DNA of 64,000 bases, from NCBI RefSeq assembly GCF_014207845.1, contig NZ_JACHLC010000001.1:124001-188000 (forward strand), read 5' to 3'. The notes beneath the pieces were generated by a model that did no database searches, had not been told where the DNA came from, and saw nothing but the letters and a program-made list of their open reading frames with translations. Made by a program: the position numbers and the translations under genes. This DNA is from Chryseobacterium shigense. GTDB taxonomy: Bacteria > Bacteroidota > Bacteroidia > Flavobacteriales > Weeksellaceae. This document shows, piece by piece, positions 1 through 7,161 of this stretch; the stretch's first letter is position 1; every line of letters starts with the position of its first letter.

Positions 1-304
1 TCTCGAAATTTTTTAAGCTTGAAGAACTCTGTTTTTTAGAAATAGTATCTTTTAAAAACTTTCTGTAGGTGAGGTATTGTGGTCCCAGGTCCTGATAATG
101 CAGGAATGCATCCTTATCGTACCCGATATTTACGAATGCGGCATTCAGGTTGGGGGCTAACTTTTTTACTCTTCCTACAAACAGATCTCCAACTATAAAT
201 TCGCTTTTGTCCTCTTGTTCATGAAGTTCACATAGTCTTCCGTCTTCCAGCAGTGCAATCTTTGTAAGATCATCTTCATGCGAAACTATTAGTTCTTTCT
301 TCAT
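1..304 (-). CDS. rng: Ribonuclease G/E family protein, N-terminal part (cut by window edge)
   Basis: Only the first 101 codons are present; the gene runs off the left edge. The start is the ATG at 304-302 (MKKELIVSHEDD). The visible part contains an S1-type RNA-binding segment (GDLFVGRVKKLAPNLNAAFVNIGYDKDAFLH), the hallmark N-terminus of Rne/Rng ribonucleases, which process rRNA and decay mRNA. The catalytic DNase-I-like region lies outside the window. It follows a small basic peptide gene and HU on the same strand, an arrangement I associate with flavobacteria from memory. The family call is firm; RNase G versus RNase E cannot be decided here. Confidence 0.88.
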   Translation of the reverse strand, partial: MKKELIVSHEDDLTKIALLEDGRLCELHEQEDKSEFIVGDLFVGRVKKLAPNLNAAFVNIGYDKDAFLHYQDLGPQYLTYRKFLKDTISKKQSSSSLKNFE

Positions 305-540
305 TTTGTATAAGATAAAAATTTATTAAGATTATAGAAAACTGGCGTATTTTTTAGCGAATAAATAATTTTAAATATAAGAATTTAGAATGAAATTGCT
401 GTATATTTTTAAAAATATCTGCAAAAGCCTTGCTTTCCTTTGGAAATCTTATAGTTGCAAACAAAAATATAGTCGGTGAACGCTTAAATAATTAAAATCA
501 CCAACTATATTATTATATTGTAAATCCCGAAAAAAAGAGA

Positions 541-630
541 TTATTTTTTCTTATGTCTGTTTGCTCTTCTTCTTTTCTTTCTTTTGTGAGTTGCAACCTT
601 GTGTCTTTTTCTTTTCTTTCCGCTTGGCAT
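541..630 (-). CDS. 29-residue Lys/Arg-rich basic peptide, conserved flavobacterial type
   Basis: An ATG at 630-628 opens 29 codons ending with TAA at 543-541. The product begins MPSGKKRKRHK and ends RANRHKKK; more than half of its residues are Lys, Arg or His, so it must bind nucleic acid or another polyanion. It sits between the HU gene and the RNase G/E gene on the same strand. I recall near-identical short basic proteins at this position in other flavobacteria, which supports a real gene. Its function is unknown; association with ribosomes, RNA or the nucleoid is an inference from composition only. Confidence 0.75.
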   Translation of the reverse strand: MPSGKKRKRHKVATHKRKKRRRANRHKKK

Positions 631-673
631 AATTTTAATTTTTTAGTAACTAGTTAATATTCAGTTAATGTTC

Positions 674-964
674 TTATTTTACTGCAACTTTTGTTTTTAC
701 TTTCTCTACAAAAGATTTTGAAGGTTTGAAAGCAGGAATATTGTGAGCAGGAATCTCAATTGCAGTGTTCTTAGAAATATTTCTCCCTGTTTTAGCAGCT
801 CTTGTTTTAATGATAAAAGATCCAAAACCTCTCAGATAAACGTTATCCCCATTATACATAGAAGTCCTGATCTCCTGCATAAAAGCTTCTACAACTTTCT
901 GTGTTTCATTCTTTTCTGTTCCCAACTTATTTGAGATGGTGTTTACCAATTCTGCCTTTGTCAT
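674..964 (-). CDS. HU/IHF-family DNA-binding protein
   Basis: A 96-residue protein with the full HU fold: N-terminal helices (MTKAELVNTISNKLG), the central strand segment GDNVYLRGFGSF, and the DNA-grasping arm with the IPAHNIPAFKPSK signature near residues 69-83. HU proteins bend and compact DNA as dimers. The length is normal. A good Bacteroidota promoter lies directly upstream. The next genes on this strand are the small basic peptide and RNase G/E. Whether it is closer to HU or IHF cannot be told from one copy. Confidence 0.95.
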   Translation of the reverse strand: MTKAELVNTISNKLGTEKNETQKVVEAFMQEIRTSMYNGDNVYLRGFGSFIIKTRAAKTGRNISKNTAIEIPAHNIPAFKPSKSFVEKVKTKVAVK

Positions 965-994
965 TTCCTTTTTTAATTTTAAATTTTAGGTGTG

Positions 995-1027
995 CAAATT
1001 TAGTTAAAAAAATTGAATACTAGCAAA
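995..1027 (-). promoter_or_regulatory. Bacteroidota-type promoter of the HU gene
   Basis: Read on the minus strand there is a TTTG box (1027-1024) and, 21 bases further, TAAATTTG (1002-995). This fits the -33 TTG / -7 TAnnTTTG promoter of the Bacteroidota primary sigma factor. The HU start codon follows about 30 bases downstream. Confidence 0.6.
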
Positions 1028-1102
1028 TTAGTGGTAAAATATTTTTGTTTAAAGAGTTGGAGTTTTCATGTTTGGTTTATATTAATATTACGTTAAATCT
1101 CT

Positions 1103-1774
1103 TTACATGCTGGAATTGTAGTAGCCATTTTCCACACAGAAACGGATGAGGTGCAGTTTTGTTTTCAGTCCCAGCTTTTCCGTAAGCCTGTTAATATAAG
1201 TATCAATGGTGCGGGTGCTGAGGTTCAGCTTTTCCGCAATTTCCTTATTGCTATAGCCTTCATAGCAGAATTTCATGAGCTGTATCTCAGTGGGGCTGAG
1301 TTCTTCCTGGCCTTTCTTCTGCCTTTCCATGTAGTTCTGTACTGCAAGAGGCTGCTGCTCCCATTCCTTGGAATATTTTTCGTAATCGAACCCGTCAGAA
1401 GCAATACTGCCTTTAATAATATCCTTTATAATAGTGCTTTTTTTCTGGCAATAATAAATATTGGGAATTTTCGAAAGAATCTCGGCCATATCTTCCTGAT
1501 AAGTGCTGGAATAGGTTACAATAGGGGTTTCCGTATTGTTTTTCCTGATGTATTTAATGGCTTCTATGCCGCTTAATACAGGCATAAACAGTTCTATAAT
1601 AAACACATCTTCCTGCCTCCTGTAAATCCTGTTTACAAGCTCGTGGCCGTTATTACAGTCATTCAGAAGCATATAGAAAGGATTTTCCATAAGCGTTTTA
1701 ATCATGATTTTCTTAAAATAGAAATCACTGTCAGCTATAGAAAACCGCACTGTGTTTGATAATAATTTACTCAC
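1103..1774 (-). CDS. LuxR/FixJ-type response regulator with atypical receiver (Glu at the phosphorylation site)
   Basis: A 223-residue two-domain regulator. Residues 8-125 form a receiver domain and residues 155-220 a LuxR-type helix-turn-helix (LSPTEIQLMKFCYEGYSNKEIA, then STRTIDTYINRL). The usual xxxDxxMPxxxG motif reads FIIELFMPVLSG, so the phospho-accepting Asp is Glu61; the rest of the pocket (Asp15/Asp17 region, Lys111) is partly kept. Glu at this site often mimics phosphorylation, so the protein may act without a kinase. It is divergent from the T6SS operon beginning at 1954 and is the obvious candidate regulator of that island. No partner kinase is nearby. Confidence 0.85.
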   Translation of the reverse strand: MSKLLSNTVRFSIADSDFYFKKIMIKTLMENPFYMLLNDCNNGHELVNRIYRRQEDVFIIELFMPVLSGIEAIKYIRKNNTETPIVTYSSTYQEDMAEILSKIPNIYYCQKKSTIIKDIIKGSIASDGFDYEKYSKEWEQQPLAVQNYMERQKKGQEELSPTEIQLMKFCYEGYSNKEIAEKLNLSTRTIDTYINRLTEKLGLKTKLHLIRFCVENGYYNSSM

Positions 1775-1953
1775 TTTTAATATCGATTTGGTGTGTGATA
1801 TTTAAAATTCAGATGCCTAATTTATGAAAAACTTATTAAAGTTGAGATTAAACTTGATTAATTAGGGTTTTCACTAAATTATGTTGGGGAAAATACGTAT
1901 TGTACATAAATTTTTTTTTTTATATTTTCACAAGCCAAACAAATCACAAAAAT

Positions 1954-2484
1954 ATGTCTTCTAACAGGGAAAAAAAATTAAACAAATCTGATGTCAGAGT
2001 TGGCATCTGGAAGTTTATTCTGTCTTTCGCCGCTCTCTCGGTGGTGTCTTTTCTGTGTCTGTTCCTGTTTTTTAAAAGCTATAGCATACAACGGGAAGGA
2101 ATCGTAAGACAGGCAGATGCATACAAAGAACTTATGATGCGGGGCGATGTTCTCAGGACCCATGTAGATAAAATCTATGACCAGATGAACCAGCTTAACA
2201 TCAACAAAGTCGAAAATGATGTTTTTCTCAAGACCAGGATTATGGATGATGTGAGAGAAGTGAAAAACATTATGGGAAAAGACAGTGTGGATAATTTCAA
2301 ACATTATGCAGTTCTGATGAAACAGATAGAGCCTATGCTGAAATTAAAGAGTGATATTATAGGAGTGGAATACAATAAAAAGATCATCCTGAGGGACCTT
2401 GAAGAATGTATTGCAAAGGTGGGAAAAGCGAACGGACAGCTTAGAAAAGATCCTACAAGGAATTTTACAGGCAAAAGAAGATAA
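1954..2484 (+). CDS. tssO: T6SS-iii membrane protein, TssO family
   Basis: 176 residues from the ATG at 1954 (MSSNREKKLNKSD). A single transmembrane helix near residues 18-40 (FILSFAALSVVSFLCLFLFF) is followed by a long, charged, helical extracytoplasmic region. The layout and position at the head of an operon with a PKD protein and TssR match TssO of Bacteroidota type VI secretion subtype iii, where TssN-R are thought to replace the proteobacterial TssJLM membrane complex. An upstream TTG at 1900 was rejected because it would add an 18-residue low-complexity extension before the better ATG. It shares size and layout with the next gene. Confidence 0.7.
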   Translation: MSSNREKKLNKSDVRVGIWKFILSFAALSVVSFLCLFLFFKSYSIQREGIVRQADAYKELMMRGDVLRTHVDKIYDQMNQLNINKVENDVFLKTRIMDDVREVKNIMGKDSVDNFKHYAVLMKQIEPMLKLKSDIIGVEYNKKIILRDLEECIAKVGKANGQLRKDPTRNFTGKRR

Positions 2485-2499
2485 TAAAAAAGAAAGCAT

Positions 2500-3024
2500 A
2501 TGCAGGGAACTATTACACTATCTAAGAAAGAAAGACATTATCAGTTTCTTTATTTAATACTGATGCTTTTAGCAGCTTTGATATTCTTCGGGATTCTTTT
2601 TTTAAAAGGATATGAATCTCCATTCTCAGAAGAAGATATAAGAGGAATACAAAGCCTTGAACAGAAAACGGCGTTCGAAGGCCACCAAAAGCTTTTACAG
2701 CCCGAAATGGACAGTACCTACACCATGATCAGCAGAATTGCAGATAAATCTCCAGAACCTTTTGCCGAGAATAATATTTTTAACGGGATTAATGGTCTTG
2801 CCAGCTATTTCCATGGTAACGATGTGATGGATATCCGTAAAGATGCATATCCGCAGATCGCCAAATTCTACAAAATGTATTTTGAAGACAAAAAAGTTAT
2901 TTCTACCACTACAGAAGATATAAAAAGATTCGAAAAAGAGGTGGAAGACTGCAGGATTGGTTTTAAAGACAAGCAAAACCGTCTCTATGAAAGAGAAAAC
3001 GCACTGAGGGCAAGAACCCAGTAA
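2500..3024 (+). CDS. T6SS-iii membrane protein, second TssO-like
   Basis: 174 residues, 15 bases after the previous gene. It has a short cytoplasmic start, one transmembrane helix at about residues 16-36 (FLYLILMLLAALIFFGILFL), and a periplasmic helical region ending in a charged coiled stretch. Size and architecture equal those of the upstream TssO, so the two look like diverged paralogues; direct sequence identity by eye is low. It may be what other loci call TssP, and I do not assign a letter. It is very probably part of the T6SS envelope complex, by operon position. Confidence 0.62.
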   Translation: MQGTITLSKKERHYQFLYLILMLLAALIFFGILFLKGYESPFSEEDIRGIQSLEQKTAFEGHQKLLQPEMDSTYTMISRIADKSPEPFAENNIFNGINGLASYFHGNDVMDIRKDAYPQIAKFYKMYFEDKKVISTTTEDIKRFEKEVEDCRIGFKDKQNRLYERENALRARTQ

Positions 3025-3072
3025 TCAAGAAATAAACATTACAGGAACACAACACATCACAATCACTTAACT

Positions 3073-3981
3073 ATGAATTATTTTCAAAAAAACAAAAAGA
3101 ACATTATTATTGGTGTTATCGCAACGCTGCTTATTGCGGCACTCGTTGCGTTATGGCTGCAGAAAAAGGTGATCCATTCTGCCGATGATATTGTGGGAGT
3201 GGTTTATCCTTCCTCATTATCTGTGGGAGATACACTTTTATTTGAAGACAAGACCCAGTTTGCCAAAACCAAAAGATGGAACTTCGGGGACGGAACCACT
3301 TCAGACAAAAGTACCGGGATACACTTTTACAACAAACCGGGATATTATTCGGTAAGTCTGATTATTGACAATAAATATACAAAGACCTTCCCCGTAATGG
3401 TTTCGCCAAGGTACCAGAAACCGAAAGACAGCACAAAGGCCGTTACTACTATAGAAGCTCCCACACAGGCAATGCAGAACGAAAATGTGCAGTTCCGTGC
3501 CGTTTCGGAAGCCAGCCAGTTCGCATGGAAATTCGGTGAAACAGGAAATACAGATTCCAAAGACAAACTGGCCATCTATTCCTACAAAAAACCGGGAGAT
3601 TACCGTGTTACATTATACACTGAAGAAAGCCAGGAGCCTATTTATCACCTGATCAAGATCCTTCCGGCCTACAATGCTTTACAGGAAGATGAAATACCTG
3701 TGGAAGATTCCTATAAAAAAGTTGATGATGATTTCAAATATCACCTTCAGCAGATTGCCAACGGAAACAGCTTCAATATGCACTATAACTACCTGCTGAG
3801 AACCTATCTGTGTAACAACGAAAACACTGTGGTAAAAGTAAGCGACAGCAAAGCGAATAACTTTTATATGTATTGTGCCGGACTTCAGTTTGACAAAAAC
3901 GTTGTGATCCAGAGCGTAAAAGTGAACCTGGATGATAAGCAGAACTGTGTAACCAAGGTAGATATTAACCAAAGCAAATAA
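3073..3981 (+). CDS. T6SS-associated PKD-domain membrane protein
   Basis: 302 residues: transmembrane helix at about 12-29 (IIIGVIATLLIAALVALWL), then two PKD-like beta-sandwich domains. The first has the typical WNFGDGTTS motif followed by Y..PGYYSVSL; the second has FAWKFGETGN and Y.KPGDYRVTL. The C-terminal 100 residues contain three cysteines (LCNN, MYCAG, NCVTK). It lies between the TssO-like pair and TssR with a 48-base gap, so it probably forms part of the periplasmic T6SS scaffold (a TssP or TssQ equivalent). The PKD call is secure; the Tss letter is not. Confidence 0.72.
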   Translation: MNYFQKNKKNIIIGVIATLLIAALVALWLQKKVIHSADDIVGVVYPSSLSVGDTLLFEDKTQFAKTKRWNFGDGTTSDKSTGIHFYNKPGYYSVSLIIDNKYTKTFPVMVSPRYQKPKDSTKAVTTIEAPTQAMQNENVQFRAVSEASQFAWKFGETGNTDSKDKLAIYSYKKPGDYRVTLYTEESQEPIYHLIKILPAYNALQEDEIPVEDSYKKVDDDFKYHLQQIANGNSFNMHYNYLLRTYLCNNENTVVKVSDSKANNFYMYCAGLQFDKNVVIQSVKVNLDDKQNCVTKVDINQSK

Positions 3982-4029
3982 TATATTCCGGAATTCCGGA
4001 TACACCACCAATCATAAAAATAAAATAGC

Positions 4030-6429
4030 ATGAAGAATAAATTTCCTCTAGCAGCATATTATATAGGATTATCAGTATTACTGGCAAGCTGTCAGGTGAA
4101 GCTGCCCTCTAAAAGAACCCCTGAACCGTCACAATACGGGCAAGTAGACAACTCACCGGTTGTGAACGGATATCCCAAGAAATCAGTCCCGTGGATCGTC
4201 ATTTCAGACAGGTCCAGAAACACGGCTTATCTTGATAAAAGCGACGAAAAGTCTTACAAGGAAGTTAAATTTCTTGAACCTTTAATGGTTCTCAAACATA
4301 GAGACGGAATGGTAAAAGTAGCGGAATATGTTCCCGATGCTTTGATGAAAAAAGTTTCGTCAAAATCCATCAAAACCTATGGCTGGATTCCGGAATCCGA
4401 TCTTCTTTTGTGGAACAACTCTTTAAAAAGCGAAAAAACAGGTTTCCCGGTAAGAGTAGCCGTGGTACCGAACCACAGTGAAGTAATCAGAAGTGCGGAA
4501 AGGTATTATAAGAATGATTCCATCATGGTATTCAATTCGCCAAGCCTTATAGAAGCTGCCAATGTGAAGATTCCGAACGGGCAGATGGTGTATGTCTACA
4601 AACAGGCAGAAAACAACAAAAGATTTCTGGTAGGGAAAAAACCGTCCATTGATATAGACAGCATCAGCACCAATCTTTACGGATGGGTAAATGCAAATGT
4701 GATCTCTGCATGGGGTGAGCGTTCTGCGGTAAAACTGAAGAACGAGACCAAAGTAACTGAAACTACTTTGGGTGTACATGAAGGATACCCTGGCGCATCA
4801 GATTCAGAGAGCAGAACAGCCATTCTTCTTACCGATACCAATAAAAGAACTCCGCTTGAGAATATTTATCCGGTAAGTTTAGCATTAAATGAAGCTCCTG
4901 CACCGGACTCCAAAACAAAATATTTCACCAATATTTTAGATTACAGTAAAAATTATGTATTCAATGTTCTGGGTGAGGAAATCTATTTTGACCGTTACAG
5001 GGAAATCACGGAAAGAGATAAAAACATCAACATCGTTTTTGCTTTGGATGTAAGTGCCCCGAATGCGCCTTATGCCCCAATCGTAAAGTCCCTTCTTCAG
5101 GATCTCCAGCTTAGATTTGAAAAACCCTCTTATTTCAGCGGTGTAAAATACGGCGTTGTTTTATATAAAAATAACCCGTGCGGGGAAAATGTTATAGTTT
5201 CCAACTTGAGTACGGATTACAGTAAAATTACAAGATTCATTGACGAAAAAACCAATGAAATGAACTGTGCCAGCAATAGCGGATACCAACCGGTAGGAGA
5301 GGCGCTTTCCGCTGCAGGAAACCTGCTGTCCAATGTTCCGGATGAAACCAATGTTGTGGTAACCGTAGGAACTTCCGCGAATCAGAACGGAAACATGTAC
5401 AGTGTAATCAGTTCACTTACCCAGGCTCAGGCCAGGTTGATTATGTTCCAGACCAGTGCAAGATCATCCGATACTTACAATGATTTTGTATTAATGGCTG
5501 AAAATGTAGTAACCAATACGGCAAAAAACATTGCCGAGCTTAAAAAACAAAAGATCATCAACCAGAGTGATGTGCTTACCAAAAATAACTTTAACCTTAT
5601 AGAAGGAGATGCCGGGTTCTTCTCATTGGATTATCCGAAACAGAGCATGTCCCAGGGATTTGTTATTTTCCCTAAAAAAGGAGATGTGGCAACACCCGGT
5701 TACCTGAAAAAATCTGTAGACAGCCTTATTGCACAGGTAACTTTAGACAACGAAACAGTTGACAAGTCTCTCAATGAATATTTCCACTCTTCGGTTGGAG
5801 CCGGAAGAACAGATGTAGACCTGAAGTATAAATATCTGTTTCCAGGCCTTACCAATCCGGTTTCTGCAGGAATTGCCGCACAGCTCATTAACTACGGAAA
5901 TCCGTTCCTTGTAAAAGGATATATCCCGAAAGACCTGAAAGATTTCAAACCGGGTATAGAAAAAGGAATCCTTATTTCTGAAACGGAATATGATAATTTA
6001 AAGAATTTCTACACAGAGGTTTATCTTAAAACAGAGCCTGAAAAAGCAAGTTTTAATCAGTCCAGAGCGATAAATGAATATGTGAGGATTCTGAAAAAAT
6101 ACAATCCTACCTTAAAGTTCCTCGATAAATCTGAATTGTATGAAAAACCTATGTCTTATGCCGTAGGATTAAGTACAGGTTTTGATAATTCTGAAGATGA
6201 GCTGATGTCAAAATACAAGCTCAAAGGCTGGAAAAAATCCAAGATTGTTTTACAGGAAACCGTAAGAGGGTATTTCAAAAATTACAAACAACTGGCAGAG
6301 CATATGCTTTCCCACAGAAACAATCCGGCAGTGAAAATCCAGCAGAATGGGCAGACTTTCTATTGGCTGAACGAATACTTTATGCCAACCACTCAAACCG
6401 TTGAGGAACCGGAATACACAAAACATTAA
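4030..6429 (+). CDS. tssR: T6SS-iii lipoprotein TssR
   Basis: 799 residues. A lipoprotein signal peptide ends at the lipobox LLASC (Cys near residue 21). SH3-like segments follow (for example EPLMVLKHRDGMVKVAEY and later KTYGWIPESD). At about residues 335-480 there is a von Willebrand A-like fold (INIVFALDVSAPN, then NVVVTVGTSANQ), with only part of a metal-binding DxSxS motif. Length, lipid anchor and position match TssR of Bacteroidota T6SS, a large periplasmic component of the trans-envelope complex. A terminator follows at once, so it is the last gene of the operon starting at 1954. Confidence 0.8.
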   Translation: MKNKFPLAAYYIGLSVLLASCQVKLPSKRTPEPSQYGQVDNSPVVNGYPKKSVPWIVISDRSRNTAYLDKSDEKSYKEVKFLEPLMVLKHRDGMVKVAEYVPDALMKKVSSKSIKTYGWIPESDLLLWNNSLKSEKTGFPVRVAVVPNHSEVIRSAERYYKNDSIMVFNSPSLIEAANVKIPNGQMVYVYKQAENNKRFLVGKKPSIDIDSISTNLYGWVNANVISAWGERSAVKLKNETKVTETTLGVHEGYPGASDSESRTAILLTDTNKRTPLENIYPVSLALNEAPAPDSKTKYFTNILDYSKNYVFNVLGEEIYFDRYREITERDKNINIVFALDVSAPNAPYAPIVKSLLQDLQLRFEKPSYFSGVKYGVVLYKNNPCGENVIVSNLSTDYSKITRFIDEKTNEMNCASNSGYQPVGEALSAAGNLLSNVPDETNVVVTVGTSANQNGNMYSVISSLTQAQARLIMFQTSARSSDTYNDFVLMAENVVTNTAKNIAELKKQKIINQSDVLTKNNFNLIEGDAGFFSLDYPKQSMSQGFVIFPKKGDVATPGYLKKSVDSLIAQVTLDNETVDKSLNEYFHSSVGAGRTDVDLKYKYLFPGLTNPVSAGIAAQLINYGNPFLVKGYIPKDLKDFKPGIEKGILISETEYDNLKNFYTEVYLKTEPEKASFNQSRAINEYVRILKKYNPTLKFLDKSELYEKPMSYAVGLSTGFDNSEDELMSKYKLKGWKKSKIVLQETVRGYFKNYKQLAEHMLSHRNNPAVKIQQNGQTFYWLNEYFMPTTQTVEEPEYTKH

Positions 6430-6450
6430 ACAATAATTTGTATCATACCA

Positions 6451-6480
6451 AAAGCAGAACTTACACTTCTGCTTTTTTGT
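6451..6480 (+). terminator. Terminator after tssR
   Basis: AAGCAGAA (6452-6459) and TTCTGCTT (6467-6474) form an 8-bp stem with a 7-base loop followed by a T run. Confidence 0.8.
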
Positions 6481-6671
6481 TTTTACCAGACGGACAATAA
6501 TTTCTGTTTCTTTAAACACCAAACCAAATAATGTTCGCTTTTAAAACCTGATTTTTATTTTAAAATGTATCTATTTCTCAATTAAGTGTAAAATCTTCCT
6601 TTTTTCTTATATATCCTGATATAGATAAGCCCTCTTCCAGTGATCTCTGGCAGGGATTCTTAAATCAAAAG

Positions 6672-6743
6672 TCGTAGAATTACTACAAAATGTGAAATTT
6701 TTACCGAAATACTTTCGGGATAAAAATAAGCGCTATATATTTG
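6672..6743 (+). promoter_or_regulatory. hcp-type promoter of the decayed hcp copy
   Basis: One inverted-repeat box TCGTAGAATTACTACA (6672-6687) and a -7 box TATATTTG (6736-6743). The arrangement copies the promoters of the two intact hcp genes: about 107 bases from box to start codon and about 51 from -7 box to start codon. Further upstream a stretch around 6573-6592 (TTTCTC..TTAAGTGTAAAA) also matches the region before the first intact hcp. The promoter may still be active. Confidence 0.6.
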
Positions 6744-6794
6744 TTAAACAATCACACCACATCACAAAATATTAATCATGAAAGAATGAAAATA

Positions 6795-6860
6795 ATGGCA
6801 GGAAATTCGAAGAATCATAAAACTCAATGACGGGGGAATAACAAAAGTTATTGAAACTGA
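6795..6860 (+). pseudogene. Decayed hcp/tssD remnant
   Basis: The ATG at 6795 starts MAGNSK, close to MAANSR of the intact Hcp proteins. After one frameshift the reading continues GIIKLNDGG..., matching GILKFNGG, and then meets tandem stops near 6868. The rest of the gene has gone; only 5-prime coding sequence, leader and promoter remain, followed by a terminator at 6933. This shows that at least three hcp copies once existed here. The surrounding 6430-7161 holds nothing else I could support as a gene. Confidence 0.6.
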
Positions 6861-6932
6861 AATACAGTGATGATCTGCGAATTGTCCATCTAAATGAAGA
6901 CACACTATTACACATCAACATTCATAAGAAAA

Positions 6933-6961
6933 GATCGTCCCCTAAAGGCGGTCTTTTTTTG
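6933..6961 (+). terminator. Terminator after the hcp remnant
   Basis: GATCGTC (6933-6939) pairs with GGCGGTC (6947-6953) through five Watson-Crick and two G-T pairs, followed by a run of T. With the promoter ending near 6743 it delimits a possible transcript of roughly 200 bases. Confidence 0.7.
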
Positions 6962-7161
6962 TTTAAAGCAGTTAAATAAAAACATTTAATTTCATTATCA
7001 GGCAACTTATTACTTCTCTGATCAAAGAATTAACTATCTTTATCCTGCACACTTTTTACATAAAAAAGATATATTTGTAAAAAGGTACATTTTGACAGAT
7101 TCCACCAAATAATCTGATAAAACTGAAAGAAACACAAACATATTAATATTAAAAAATTATA

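Noticed and set aside
1151..1576. 141-codon ORF on the plus strand
   Set aside because: Exactly antisense to the LuxR-type regulator, with composition of a shadow frame.
1900..1953. TTG start extending the first TssO-like protein by 18 residues
   Set aside because: The extension is low complexity over a T-rich stretch, and the ATG at 1954 gives the usual family layout.
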